A stretch of DNA of 42,451 bases. It comes from Clostridia bacterium (GTDB lineage: Bacteria; Bacillota; Clostridia; Christensenellales; Borkfalkiaceae). The position numbers were made by a program, and so were the translations under genes. The stretch spans positions 1-42,451 of the forward strand of contig CAAGJM010000004.1 in the NCBI GenBank assembly GCA_900770185.1, given 5' to 3'. The notes beneath the pieces are model-generated. The model was not told the DNA's origin and ran no database searches. It worked only from the letters and a program-made list of their open reading frames with translations. Shown one piece after another: positions 1 to 7,837 of the stretch; positions within the stretch are counted from its first letter, which is position 1, and every line of letters begins with the position of its first letter.

Positions 1-128
1 AGACCGCATTCTTTCGCTCTTTTTATCGTTTTCAACACCGTTGTACGAGAACATTCACAAATCCTTGCGACTTGCGTTGTGGTGTTTCCTTTATAATGAT
101 ACTCTAAAATAGCTCTGTAATTGGTCAT
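1..128 (-). CDS. istA: IS21-family transposase IstA, N-terminal fragment cut by window edge
   Basis: The reverse strand from 128 down to the window edge encodes 42 residues beginning MTNYRAILEYHYKGNTTTQV and ending in KRAKECGL. This matches the helix-turn-helix N-terminus of IS21-type IstA transposases (a pattern of Y-x-x-I-L-x-x-x-x-x-G, then a second helix S-R-T-T-V and K-R-A-K-E-x-G-L). IstA carries out strand transfer together with the ATPase IstB; both the catalytic DDE domain and istB would lie outside the window. The start is supported by a good promoter 45-70 bases upstream. The family assignment rests on a short stretch but the motif is characteristic. Whether the element is intact cannot be judged from here. 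Confidence 0.72.
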   Translation of the reverse strand, partial: MTNYRAILEYHYKGNTTTQVARICECSRTTVLKTIKRAKECG

Positions 129-248
129 TTTACCCGTTTTTACCCTTTTTACTATGACTTTCTTTATTATTCATTATACCAAAATTTTTTACCCTTGTAA
201 AGTGTTCAACTTTAGCGGAATTGACCTTTTTTTAACTATTTTTTACCC
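128..248. repeat. Terminal region of the IS21-like element: four copies of TTTTACCC
   Basis: The octamer TTTTACCC occurs at 128-135, 138-145, 187-194 and 241-248, all in the same orientation. IS21 elements are known to carry several repeated transposase-binding sites at their ends, so these are plausible IstA binding sites. The exact element boundary is not determined because the other end is outside the window. Confidence 0.45.
173..201 (-). promoter_or_regulatory. Promoter of istA
   Basis: On the minus strand, TTTACA (196-201) and TATAAT (173-178) are separated by exactly 17 bases, a near-consensus sigma-A promoter 45 bases upstream of the istA start codon. Confidence 0.6.
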
Positions 249-249
249 T

Positions 250-293
250 AAAAAAGAGCAAAAATAGAGCCTGCATCTAAAAGATACAGGCTC
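250..293 (-). terminator. Rho-independent terminator after ppdK
   Basis: Bases 267-278 and 282-293 form a 12-bp stem with one G-U pair and a 3-base loop. On the minus strand it is followed by two U-rich runs (250-266). It lies 45 bases past the ppdK stop codon. Confidence 0.8.
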
Positions 294-337
294 ACAAACA
301 CAATATATAGTGTTTTAATTAAGTTTTAGCCCAAGAT

Positions 338-2977
338 TTAGGACCTTGGATTGCGAATATTCGCCTGCGCGGCGGCGATACGCGCGATGGGTACGCGGTA
401 GGGCGAGCAGGAAACGTAATCGAGCCCGATGCCGTGGCAGAATTCTATCGAAGAAGGATCTCCGCCGTGTTCGCCGCAAATGCCGACGTGAAGGTTCTTG
501 TTCACTCCGCGGCCTAAGTTTACGGCAAGTTCCATAAGTTTACCCACGCCTTTCACGTCTAAGCGCGAGAAGGGGTCGAATTCGTAAATTTTGTTTTCGT
601 AGTACGAGCCTAAGAATTTGCCCGCGTCGTCACGGCTGAAGCCGAAAGTCATCTGCGTTAAATCGTTTGTGCCGAAGCAGAAGAAGTCTGCGTCTTTAGC
701 GATTTCGTCAGCGGTAAGCGCGGCGCGCGGAATTTCAATCATAGTGCCGACTTCGTACTTAAGAGCTACGCCCGATTCCTTAATTATAGCGTCCGCCGTT
801 TCGGTAACGGTTTTTTTACAGAATTGAAGTTCTTTATCGTCGCCGACGAGCGGAATCATAATTTCGGGTTCGACTTTCCAGTCGGGGTGACGTTTTTGAA
901 CGTTTATGGCGGCTTTTATAACCGCTTTGGTCTGCATAACCGCAATTTCGGGATAGGTAACGGTCAAACGGCATCCGCGGTGCCCCATCATCGGGTTAAA
1001 TTCGTGAAGAGAAGCGCAAATTTGCCTTATTTCGCCCACCGTTTTGCCTTGTGATTCGGCAAGAAGTTCAAGGTCTTGCTCGCTCGTCGGGACGAATTCG
1101 TGAAGCGGCGGATCCAAAAACCTTATGGTTACGGGCTGACCTTTCAAAGCTTCCATAAGCCCTTCGAAGTCGGCTTGCTGCATGGGTTCGATATCGTTAA
1201 GAGCCTTAACGCGCTCTTCAACCGTTTCCGAACAAATCATTTCGCGGAATTTTTCGATTCTGCCGCATCCGAAGAACATGTGCTCGGTTCTGCAAAGCCC
1301 GATGCCCTGCGCGCCTAAGTCGGCGGCGCGTTTAGCGTCGTCGGGCGTGTCGGCATTGGTTCTGACACCCAAAGCCTTATATTTATCGGCAAGGCGCATT
1401 ATTCTGCCAAAGTAGCCCGAATTCGGGTCGGCGGGAACGGTTTTGATAACGCAATCGTAAATATTGCCCGTTGAGCCGTCGAGCGAAAGCTTGTCGCCCT
1501 CGCGGAAAATTTTGCCGCCGAGTTCGAAGTATTTTTCCTCTTCGTGCATTTTAATGTCGCCGCACCCGGAAACGCAGCAAGTGCCCATTCCGCGCGCCAC
1601 GACCGCCGCGTGCGAAGTCTGACCGCCGCGAACGGTTAAAATGCCCTGAGAATACTTCATGCCTTCGATATCTTCGGGCGAAGTTTCAAGGCGGACGAGA
1701 ATAACTTTTTTACCGAGCTTACCTAAAACAACGGCTTGTTCGGACGTGAACACGATAGTTCCCGTCGCAGCACCCGGGGAAGCCGCTATACCTTTGCCGA
1801 CGATATTGTTTTTGTTCGCGGCGTTCAACGCTTCCGCGTCGAAGGTGGGGTGCAAAAGCATGTCGAGCGACTTAGCGTCTATTTGCATTAACGCTTCCTG
1901 CTCGGTTATCATACCCTCGTCGATAAGGTCGCACGCGATTTTAATAGCCGCCGCCGCGGTTCTTTTGCCGTTGCGGGTCTGAAGCATATAGAGTTTGCCC
2001 TTTTCGATGGTGAACTCCATATCCTGCATATCGCGATAGTGATTCTCAAGGATATTGCAGATTTTTAAGAATTGCTCGTAAACGTCCGGCAAAAGTTTAG
2101 CCATTTCGGAAATGGGGACGGGGGTTCTTACGCCCGCAACGACGTCTTCGCCCTGAGCGTTCATTAAAAATTCGCCCATAAGCCCCTTTTCGCCGGTAGC
2201 GGCGTTCCTTGTGAACGCAACGCCGGTGCCGCAGTCGTTACCCATGTTGCCGAACGCCATCATCTGAACGTTGACCGCCGTGCCCCAGCTGTAGGGGATA
2301 TCGTGGTCCATTCTGTATACGTTTGCGCGGGGGTTGTCCCAGCTTCTGAAAACCGCTTTAATCGCTTCGATAAGCTGAACGTGCGGGTCGGCAGGGAAGT
2401 CTTTACCCAAAGTCGCTTTATATTTTGCTTTAAATAAGTTTGCCAATTCTTTTAAATCGTCGGCGGTTAAATCGACGTCGAATTCAACGCCCTTTTTCGT
2501 TTTAACCTCATCGATAAGTTTTTCAAATTCCTTTTTCGACACTTCCATAACGACGTCGGAAAACATCTGAATAAACCTTCTGTAACAATCCCACGCCCAA
2601 CGCGGGTTGTTAGATTTAGCCGCCAGAACTTCGACGACTTCTTCGTTTAAGCCAAGATTAAGTATGGTATCCATCATGCCGGGCATCGAAGCGCGCGCGC
2701 CCGAACGCACCGATACGAGCAACGGGTTTTCTTTATCGCCGAACTTTTTGCCGCTTATTTCTTCGAGTTTTTTGACGTACTCGTCGATTTGACCCAAAAT
2801 TTCGTCGTTGATTTTGCGGCCGTCTTCATAATACTTGGTGCAAGCTTCGGTGGTTATGGTAAAGCCCTGCGGTACGGGAAGACCGATTTTGGTCATTTCC
2901 GCAAGGTTTGCGCCCTTACCCCCTAAAAGTTCGCGCATTTTGCCGTTGCCTTCGCTAAAAAGATAGATATACTTCAT
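338..2977 (-). CDS. ppdK: Pyruvate, phosphate dikinase
   Basis: Cytosolic enzyme that interconverts pyruvate, ATP and phosphate with phosphoenolpyruvate, AMP and pyrophosphate; in anaerobes it acts in glycolysis or PEP supply. At 879 residues it matches the usual length. The N-terminal nucleotide-binding domain starts with the typical GGKGANLAEM motif. The swivelling phosphohistidine domain carries GGQTSHAAVVARG (catalytic His near residue 457). The C-terminal PEP/pyruvate barrel ends with GICGEHGGDP (catalytic Cys834). The start codon is preceded by GGAGG at good spacing and by a clear promoter. It is a single-gene transcription unit with its own terminator. No PPDK regulatory protein gene is adjacent. 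All key residues are present, so the enzyme should be active. Confidence 0.97.
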   Translation of the reverse strand: MKYIYLFSEGNGKMRELLGGKGANLAEMTKIGLPVPQGFTITTEACTKYYEDGRKINDEILGQIDEYVKKLEEISGKKFGDKENPLLVSVRSGARASMPGMMDTILNLGLNEEVVEVLAAKSNNPRWAWDCYRRFIQMFSDVVMEVSKKEFEKLIDEVKTKKGVEFDVDLTADDLKELANLFKAKYKATLGKDFPADPHVQLIEAIKAVFRSWDNPRANVYRMDHDIPYSWGTAVNVQMMAFGNMGNDCGTGVAFTRNAATGEKGLMGEFLMNAQGEDVVAGVRTPVPISEMAKLLPDVYEQFLKICNILENHYRDMQDMEFTIEKGKLYMLQTRNGKRTAAAAIKIACDLIDEGMITEQEALMQIDAKSLDMLLHPTFDAEALNAANKNNIVGKGIAASPGAATGTIVFTSEQAVVLGKLGKKVILVRLETSPEDIEGMKYSQGILTVRGGQTSHAAVVARGMGTCCVSGCGDIKMHEEEKYFELGGKIFREGDKLSLDGSTGNIYDCVIKTVPADPNSGYFGRIMRLADKYKALGVRTNADTPDDAKRAADLGAQGIGLCRTEHMFFGCGRIEKFREMICSETVEERVKALNDIEPMQQADFEGLMEALKGQPVTIRFLDPPLHEFVPTSEQDLELLAESQGKTVGEIRQICASLHEFNPMMGHRGCRLTVTYPEIAVMQTKAVIKAAINVQKRHPDWKVEPEIMIPLVGDDKELQFCKKTVTETADAIIKESGVALKYEVGTMIEIPRAALTADEIAKDADFFCFGTNDLTQMTFGFSRDDAGKFLGSYYENKIYEFDPFSRLDVKGVGKLMELAVNLGRGVNKNLHVGICGEHGGDPSSIEFCHGIGLDYVSCSPYRVPIARIAAAQANIRNPRS

Positions 2978-3005
2978 ACAACCTCCATTTGTACTTTGTT
3001 ATTAT

Positions 3006-3047
3006 ATTGTAATACAAAAATAGTACATATTCAAGCGTTTTGTACTA
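3006..3047 (-). promoter_or_regulatory. ppdK promoter with candidate operator over the -35 box
   Basis: On the minus strand TTGAAT (3029-3034) and TACAAT (3006-3011) are 17 bases apart. A perfect inverted repeat TAGTACA (3021-3027) / TGTACTA (3041-3047), 13 bases apart, brackets the -35 hexamer, as a repressor site would. A further GTAC-containing half site lies near the ribosome binding site. The cognate regulator is unknown. Confidence 0.5.
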
Positions 3048-3187
3048 TTCGTGCGGACAGCCTGCAACTTTTTTAAATCATTTTGCATTATTGTTAAATA
3101 AATTGTGATAAAAAGGTAAAATGCGCGGGGTTTAAAAGCGTTAAACGTAAACGTCGGGCTTTAAATTAAGCGTATAAGCATAAAAAA

Positions 3188-3238
3188 CGCCGCTAATTCA
3201 AGCGGCGAACAAAAACGCGGCTTTACTAAAAAGCCGCG
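3188..3238 (-). terminator. Two tandem terminator hairpins after recO
   Basis: Stem-loops at 3216-3238 (9-bp stem, GC-rich core) and 3188-3207 (7-bp stem) are each followed on the minus strand by a run of T (TTTTTG and TTTTTTA). They lie 36 bases beyond the recO stop. The remaining intergenic sequence (3061-3187) shows nothing I can identify. Confidence 0.75.
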
Positions 3239-3273
3239 TAATTTTAAGTTGTGTTTATTTTTATATATTTGCG

Positions 3274-4008
3274 TTAAACGGTTAAAACGAAGGCTTCGCT
3301 TTTTATGACCGCGTCGGTTTTATAATTAAAGTAATAAAGCAAAAATTTGATGAGTTTATTCTGCGCGTCGTCGCTAAGAGTTAAAAATTCGTCGTTATCC
3401 CCTGAAAAGGCGGCGTTTTTTGCCGCGATAAAGGCGTTGTACGTAAGCGGCGTTATTTCTTTATAACCCTCTAAGCAATGCTCTTCGCACGAAAAATCAG
3501 CGTTCTGAAAGTTAAAAAACACCCTGCCGCTTATTTTTTTGCCGCAAAACGCGCAAAGCTCGCTCTCTATCCCGTAGCCCGAAATTTTAAAAAGCCGCAC
3601 CAAAAATTTGATGAACGCAAGCTTTTCGGCGTCGCCGTAATTTACGTCTTTAACCGCTTCCATAAAAACGGAAAACATGGACGTATCGGCGTCGTTTTCC
3701 CTAAGAGCGGCAAGCATGACTTCGCCCATCGCGCCGCTTACGTAGTATTTTTTAAGGTTGGTTCTTAAATTATAAAAACTGTCTAAATACTGCGCGCTTA
3801 TAACGGTATATCGGTTTGATTTTTTTGCTAAAACGTATTCGGCAAAGCAATACGGCTCGACGGCGAATTTAAGCTTCGCCCCCGCCTTTTTAACCCCTTT
3901 CGCCCCCGCGGTTATAATGCCCTTTTCGATGGTGAACAAGGTTATTATTTTATCGCTGTCTTTATAATCGACCGCTCTTAAAACAATGCCGTTTACGATT
4001 TCTTCCAT
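3274..4008 (-). CDS. recO: DNA repair protein RecO
   Basis: RecO anneals complementary DNA strands and, with RecR, loads RecA on SSB-coated DNA in the RecFOR repair pathway. The 244-residue protein has the N-terminal OB-fold signature (GIVLRAVDYKDSDKIITLFT) and an intact C4 zinc finger: Cys152 and Cys155 (CAFC) with Cys174 and Cys178. Length fits the family (about 240-260). The start codon shares one base with the stop codon of the small yqzL gene upstream (TAATG), and there is no strong independent ribosome binding site, so translation is probably coupled to yqzL. This order (yqzL-recO) is also found in Bacillus. Confidence 0.93.
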   Translation of the reverse strand: MEEIVNGIVLRAVDYKDSDKIITLFTIEKGIITAGAKGVKKAGAKLKFAVEPYCFAEYVLAKKSNRYTVISAQYLDSFYNLRTNLKKYYVSGAMGEVMLAALRENDADTSMFSVFMEAVKDVNYGDAEKLAFIKFLVRLFKISGYGIESELCAFCGKKISGRVFFNFQNADFSCEEHCLEGYKEITPLTYNAFIAAKNAAFSGDNDEFLTLSDDAQNKLIKFLLYYFNYKTDAVIKSEAFVLTV

Positions 4009-4124
4009 TAACGTTTTTCGTCTTTGTCGTTTTTTAGCTTCGAGTGCAATAAGTAGTAACTTATATTGCCCGATTTTTCAAAAAGTTTCCAGGTTAAGTC
4101 GCTAAGATAATCGTCGTCAAACAT
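4008..4124 (-). CDS. yqzL: YqzL-like small protein upstream of recO
   Basis: A 38-residue ORF, MFDDDYLSDLTWKLFEKSGN followed by ISYYLLHSKLKNDKDEKR. It has the YqzL pattern: a short acidic start, then T-W-K-x-F-x-x-S/T-G-(N/D)-(I/V)-x-x-Y-L-L. In Bacillus, yqzL sits directly upstream of recO; here its TAA stop overlaps the recO ATG by one base. A GGGGG-type ribosome binding site lies 3 bases upstream of the ATG. Its function is not known. The extra basic tail after YLL is longer than in typical family members. The combination of motif, position and coupling makes this a real gene despite its size. Confidence 0.82.
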   Translation of the reverse strand: MFDDDYLSDLTWKLFEKSGNISYYLLHSKLKNDKDEKR

Positions 4125-4226
4125 AATCCCCCTTTTGCCGCCCCGCCGTCAGGCAAAGCGACGGCTTAAAAAGAGTATGCCCGATTTTTAAATTATTATG
4201 AGCGAATTTTTAGCCTTGTATCCCGC

Positions 4227-4820
4227 TCAGCCGTTTATTTCGGCTAAAAGTTTGTTTATGGCCTTGCAGTTTTCCGCGATATCGCCTTTCATCATAAAGC
4301 TTCCGCCGACGGCGTAAATTTTATCGCACTCCAAAAACTCTTTAAGGTTGGTTAAATCGACCCCGCCCGTGGGCAAAAACTTCATCCGGTTAAAGGGGGC
4401 GGCAAGGGCTTTTATCGCTTTAAGCCCGCCGTAAACGTTTGCGGGGAAAAATTTGACCACCTCTATCCCTAAGCTTATCGCTTCCATAATTTCGGTGGGG
4501 GTAACGCAACCGGGAAAGTAAGTCACGCCTTTATCGGCGCAAAATACCGCAACTTCTTTCGACAGCCCCGGCGAAACGATGAACTTCGCGCCCGCGTCTA
4601 CCGCGCGCTTTGCCTGCTCGACGTTTATAACCGTGCCCGCGCCGATATACATATCGGGGAAGTTTTTAACGCCCAAGCGTATCGCTTCTTCCGCGCAAGC
4701 CGTTCTGAAAGTTATTTCCGCAACGGGAAGCCCGCCTTCGTTAAGCGCGTTAAGGGTAGGAATTGCGTCTTTAATTTCTTTAATGACCACTACGGGTATT
4801 ACTTTATAATCGGATTTCAT
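4227..4820 (-). CDS. KDPG/KHG-type aldolase (2-keto-3-deoxy-6-phosphogluconate aldolase family)
   Basis: Class I aldolase that cleaves 2-keto-3-deoxy sugar acid phosphates to pyruvate and a smaller aldehyde. The 197-residue protein keeps the family's catalytic residues: Glu35 in EITFRT, the phosphate-site GAGTV loop (60-64), the SPG motif (83-85) and the Schiff-base Lys123 in VVKFFPA. It is the last gene of the 8685-4227 operon; its ribosome binding site (AGGAG) lies inside the end of the preceding oxidoreductase gene, with a one-base gap between stop and start. No 2-keto-3-deoxygluconate kinase or sugar-acid dehydratase is encoded in the window, so the physiological substrate is open; an unphosphorylated or unusual keto-deoxy acid is possible. 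Confidence 0.88.
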   Translation of the reverse strand: MKSDYKVIPVVVIKEIKDAIPTLNALNEGGLPVAEITFRTACAEEAIRLGVKNFPDMYIGAGTVINVEQAKRAVDAGAKFIVSPGLSKEVAVFCADKGVTYFPGCVTPTEIMEAISLGIEVVKFFPANVYGGLKAIKALAAPFNRMKFLPTGGVDLTNLKEFLECDKIYAVGGSFMMKGDIAENCKAINKLLAEING

Positions 4821-4821
4821 A

Positions 4822-5811
4822 TTATTTTATCTCCTTTTCGGCCCCGTCGGAGCCGTACATGGCAAGTATCAGTTTTACGACCTTTCTCGCTTCGAAAAAG
4901 TCGAGCGCGAAAGGCTTATGCTGCTCTAAGCAGTCGTAATAATCTTTAATAAGGTTTATATGCCCCGTGCCCCACACTTCTTTGCCGAATACGGGTTGCC
5001 CCTTTTCGGTCTCGACGAACTTATCGTCTATAATAAGGTTATCGCCGACGATGACCACGGTATGCTCGCCGTCGCTTACCGATATGTTTACGGGGAAGCT
5101 GTATTTTGCGGCGTTGGTGGCGTTTATAATAAAATCCTTATTCGGATTATTTTTATACTTGAACAACCCGAAAGCCGTGTCTTCTACTTCGATTATTCCG
5201 CGAAGCGAGTTATCCGAAACGTTCGCGATAACGCTGTCGGGCATACCCATAAACCACTGCAGAATGTCAAGGGTGTGAAGCGCCTGATTTATCATAACGC
5301 CGCCGCCCTCGGTCGCTTTTTTGCCGCGCCAGTCGCCGCTGTGATAATAATCTGCGTCGCGCTTCCAAACGAGCGTACCCGCCGCCGATATAAGGTTTTT
5401 ACCCTCTAAGTACTTTTTGGCGTATAAAACGGAAGGGTTGTACCTGTTTTGCTGGCAAACGCCGAAAACCGCCTTGCTTTTTTTAACCGCCGCCTCTATA
5501 TCGCCGAGTTGCTTCTCCGAGATAGCGATAGGCTTTTCGCACAATACGTTTACGTTTTTATCGAGCGCGTAAACGGATATGGGCGCGTGCAGAAAATGCG
5601 GCGTGCAGATATGAACGACGTCTAAACTCTCGTTATCCAAAAGTTCTTTATAGTCGGAATAAATTTTAGCGTTTAAGTTAAATTCTTTAATCGCTTCTTC
5701 CGCGCGCTCTTTAACGCTGTCGCATAGGGCGACGATATCTATCCCCCTTAATTTCAGCGCGTTTATGTGGAGTTTGCTTATCGCTCCTAACCCGATAACT
5801 GCTGCTTTCAT
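4822..5811 (-). CDS. Gfo/Idh/MocA-family oxidoreductase
   Basis: NAD(P)-dependent sugar oxidoreductase of 329 residues. The N-terminal Rossmann fold carries GLGAIS (7-12). The EKP motif with the catalytic lysine is CEKP at 91-94. The C-terminal alpha/beta domain holds the conserved His179 in QALHTLD. A segment YYHSGDWRG (155-163) followed by EGGG is shared with the 393-residue oxidoreductase encoded just upstream, so the two belong to one subfamily. The gene has a good AGGAG site and ends one base before the aldolase start. The substrate is not predictable; the operon context suggests oxidation or reduction of a sugar or keto-glycoside. Confidence 0.9.
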   Translation of the reverse strand: MKAAVIGLGAISKLHINALKLRGIDIVALCDSVKERAEEAIKEFNLNAKIYSDYKELLDNESLDVVHICTPHFLHAPISVYALDKNVNVLCEKPIAISEKQLGDIEAAVKKSKAVFGVCQQNRYNPSVLYAKKYLEGKNLISAAGTLVWKRDADYYHSGDWRGKKATEGGGVMINQALHTLDILQWFMGMPDSVIANVSDNSLRGIIEVEDTAFGLFKYKNNPNKDFIINATNAAKYSFPVNISVSDGEHTVVIVGDNLIIDDKFVETEKGQPVFGKEVWGTGHINLIKDYYDCLEQHKPFALDFFEARKVVKLILAMYGSDGAEKEIK

Positions 5812-5830
5812 AACTCTCCTTATAGTAAAA

Positions 5831-5853
5831 GGCGGCTTTAAAGAAAAGCCGCC
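5831..5853 (-). terminator. Hairpin between the two oxidoreductase genes (attenuator or processing site)
   Basis: GGCGGCTTT (5831-5839) pairs with AAAGCCGCC (5845-5853), loop of 5. On the minus strand the 3' side runs into TTTTA. The short U-run and the location inside the operon suggest partial termination or mRNA stabilisation rather than a full stop. Confidence 0.55.
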
Positions 5854-5881
5854 CGAATATTTTTATTGATGAGCGTTGAAT

Positions 5882-7063
5882 TTAACGCTTAATCTTGCTT
5901 CCGTAAGTGTCTTCGGTATCGGCAACGGAGTCGATAACGTTTTCTTTACGGCGGGAAACGGCAATTCTCTTCTTCAACTCGTTATAGTATAACTCATCAT
6001 CGATGGGAATTGCAACCTTTTTATCGAGCCAGGTGGATAAAAGCATAGCGTCCATAAGTTCAACGCCGTTTATGCCCTCTTTGCCGTCCACAAAAAGCGG
6101 CTCTTTACCGAGTATCGCGTTCGTAAAATTGCGGCATATACCCATGTGCTGAAGGTTTACGCCGTCCGTCTCGACTTCGAACGTTTCCTTTTCGGGAAGC
6201 ACGAAAGCCGATTTTGCGGTTTTTGTAAACTCGCGCGTGTCGGGGGTCACCTTCGTCATCATAAGTTTATCGTTTTCGCAGACGAGCTTACCTTTCGTGC
6301 CCGCAACTTCGAAGCGGTTTGTGCCGGGGAATTCGCCCGTCGTCGTTATAAACACGCCGTTTGCGCCGTTAGCGTATTCGAGATACGCCGTAACGTCGTC
6401 CTCTACTTCTATATCGTGGAACCTGCCGAAGTTGCAAAACGACCTGACAGCCGTCGGCATCATTCCCGTTACCCAGGATATTAAGTCGAGCTGATGGGGG
6501 CATTGATTAAACAGCACGCCGCCGCCCTCGCCCGACCACGTTCCGCGCCAGTCGCCGCTGTCGTAGTAAAACTGCGTGCGATACCAGTCGGTTATTATCC
6601 AGTTTATGCGCGTAACTTCGCCGATGCCGCCGCTTAAAATAATCTCTCTCATCTTCCTGTACAAACAGTTGGTTCTCTGATTGAACATCATCGTAAACAA
6701 ACCTTTTGCGGTTTTTGCGACTTCCATCATTTCCTTAACCTGTTTGGTGTAAACGCCCGCCGGCTTTTCACAAATAACGTTCAAGCCCTTTTTAAGCGCG
6801 TAAATGACTATTTCGGGGTGAAAGTAGTGGGGTACGGCAACTATAACCGCGTCTACTTCTCCGCCGTCAACCAAGTCTTTATAAGATAAATAGGTTTTAA
6901 AGCCCGCGTCGGGGTACTTTCCTACCATTCTGTCAATTCTATCTTGACGGATATCGCATATAGCGGTTACTTTCGCGCCGGGAACTTCACCCTTTTGAAA
7001 ATACCCCATGTGACCCGTACCCATATTGCCTAAGCCGATAATGCCGTATCTTACTATATCCAT
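5882..7063 (-). CDS. Gfo/Idh/MocA-family oxidoreductase
   Basis: A 393-residue NAD(P)-dependent oxidoreductase. Visible motifs are the Rossmann GLGNMG (10-15), CEKP with the catalytic lysine (98-101), the YYDSGDWRG motif (166-174), GEGGG, and the family histidine His190 in CPHQLD. It is longer than its 329-residue neighbour through an extended C-terminal tail rich in basic residues. The ribosome binding site is AGGAGAG, 5 bases before the ATG. It sits third in the five-gene operon, 9 bases after the TIM-barrel gene. Having two related oxidoreductases together with two TIM-barrel isomerases resembles oxidation-isomerisation-reduction cassettes seen for inositol and keto-glycosides; the exact substrate is unknown. 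Confidence 0.9.
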   Translation of the reverse strand: MDIVRYGIIGLGNMGTGHMGYFQKGEVPGAKVTAICDIRQDRIDRMVGKYPDAGFKTYLSYKDLVDGGEVDAVIVAVPHYFHPEIVIYALKKGLNVICEKPAGVYTKQVKEMMEVAKTAKGLFTMMFNQRTNCLYRKMREIILSGGIGEVTRINWIITDWYRTQFYYDSGDWRGTWSGEGGGVLFNQCPHQLDLISWVTGMMPTAVRSFCNFGRFHDIEVEDDVTAYLEYANGANGVFITTTGEFPGTNRFEVAGTKGKLVCENDKLMMTKVTPDTREFTKTAKSAFVLPEKETFEVETDGVNLQHMGICRNFTNAILGKEPLFVDGKEGINGVELMDAMLLSTWLDKKVAIPIDDELYYNELKKRIAVSRRKENVIDSVADTEDTYGSKIKR

Positions 7064-7072
7064 AGTTCTCTC

Positions 7073-7837
7073 CTAAAAATTGTTTTTTAAATATATAACG
7101 CTCTTTATAACTTCGCCTAAGCTGTCTTCTTTTTCGGCGGCGTTATCCTGCTCGACGAACAAATACTTCGCGCCCGCTTCTAAAACCGCGGGAATCATTT
7201 TATGGAAGTCGAGCGTACCGTCGCCGCAAGGACATTCTTTGTTGATAAAGACGCATTTTTCGGGGTCGCCGTCTAAAATAACGCTGTGGTCTTTTAAGTG
7301 CACGCAGTCAACCCTGCCCGCAATGCGCTTTACAAGGTCGTAAAAATCGACGCCGCCGCGCTGAACCCAGTAAGTGTCGAGCGTAAAGTTTATTTCGGGC
7401 GCGGTTTCTATAATATAGTCGTAATAAGTTTTGCCCGTTTCGTCCTTGCTGAACTCGTGCATGTGGTTATGATAAAAGAATTTAAGCCCTGCGTCGCTGA
7501 TTTTTTTTGCCGCTACGCGTAGTTTGTCTATAAGCGGCTTAAACTCCTGCATCGGCTTGAACACGCCGCCTAAACCTATGTTACGGCAACCTATTTCTTT
7601 ATGCTCTTTTATAAGCGCGTCGGTGTCGTTTAAAATTCTGTCCATAGGCACGTGTGTAAGATAAACCGGCAAGCCTACCTCGTCAAGTTCCCGTTTAACT
7701 TTGTCAACCTTGAACTCTATGCCCGAATACTGCAAAAAGTCGTACCCCGCGGCTTTAAGTTTTAAACATGTGTCTATAAACTTGTCGTCGGTGTCGATTA
7801 AGTTCCTTATAGAGTATAAGTTAAGACCGAATTTCAT
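7073..7837 (-). CDS. Sugar phosphate isomerase/epimerase-like TIM-barrel protein
   Basis: A 254-residue member of the AP endonuclease 2 / xylose isomerase-like barrel superfamily, whose members isomerise, epimerise, dehydrate or cleave sugars with a divalent metal. Likely metal or substrate ligands are seen in YHNHMHEF, DTYWVQRGG, HLKD and VEQD, in the usual order around the barrel. Its ATG overlaps the TGA of the preceding gene (ATGA), so translation is coupled; AGGAGG lies just upstream. Close relatives next to Gfo/Idh/MocA genes include keto-inositol processing enzymes and deglycosylation proteins, but which reaction applies here cannot be told from sequence. Confidence 0.85.
   Translation of the reverse strand: MKFGLNLYSIRNLIDTDDKFIDTCLKLKAAGYDFLQYSGIEFKVDKVKRELDEVGLPVYLTHVPMDRILNDTDALIKEHKEIGCRNIGLGGVFKPMQEFKPLIDKLRVAAKKISDAGLKFFYHNHMHEFSKDETGKTYYDYIIETAPEINFTLDTYWVQRGGVDFYDLVKRIAGRVDCVHLKDHSVILDGDPEKCVFINKECPCGDGTLDFHKMIPAVLEAGAKYLFVEQDNAAEKEDSLGEVIKSVIYLKNNF

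Noticed and set aside
338..2977. Several open frames opposite to ppdK (60-107 codons)
   Set aside because: They lie fully inside a well-supported gene and arise from GC-biased codon positions; none has a start signal or a recognisable product. The same applies to antisense frames inside the surface-protein genes.
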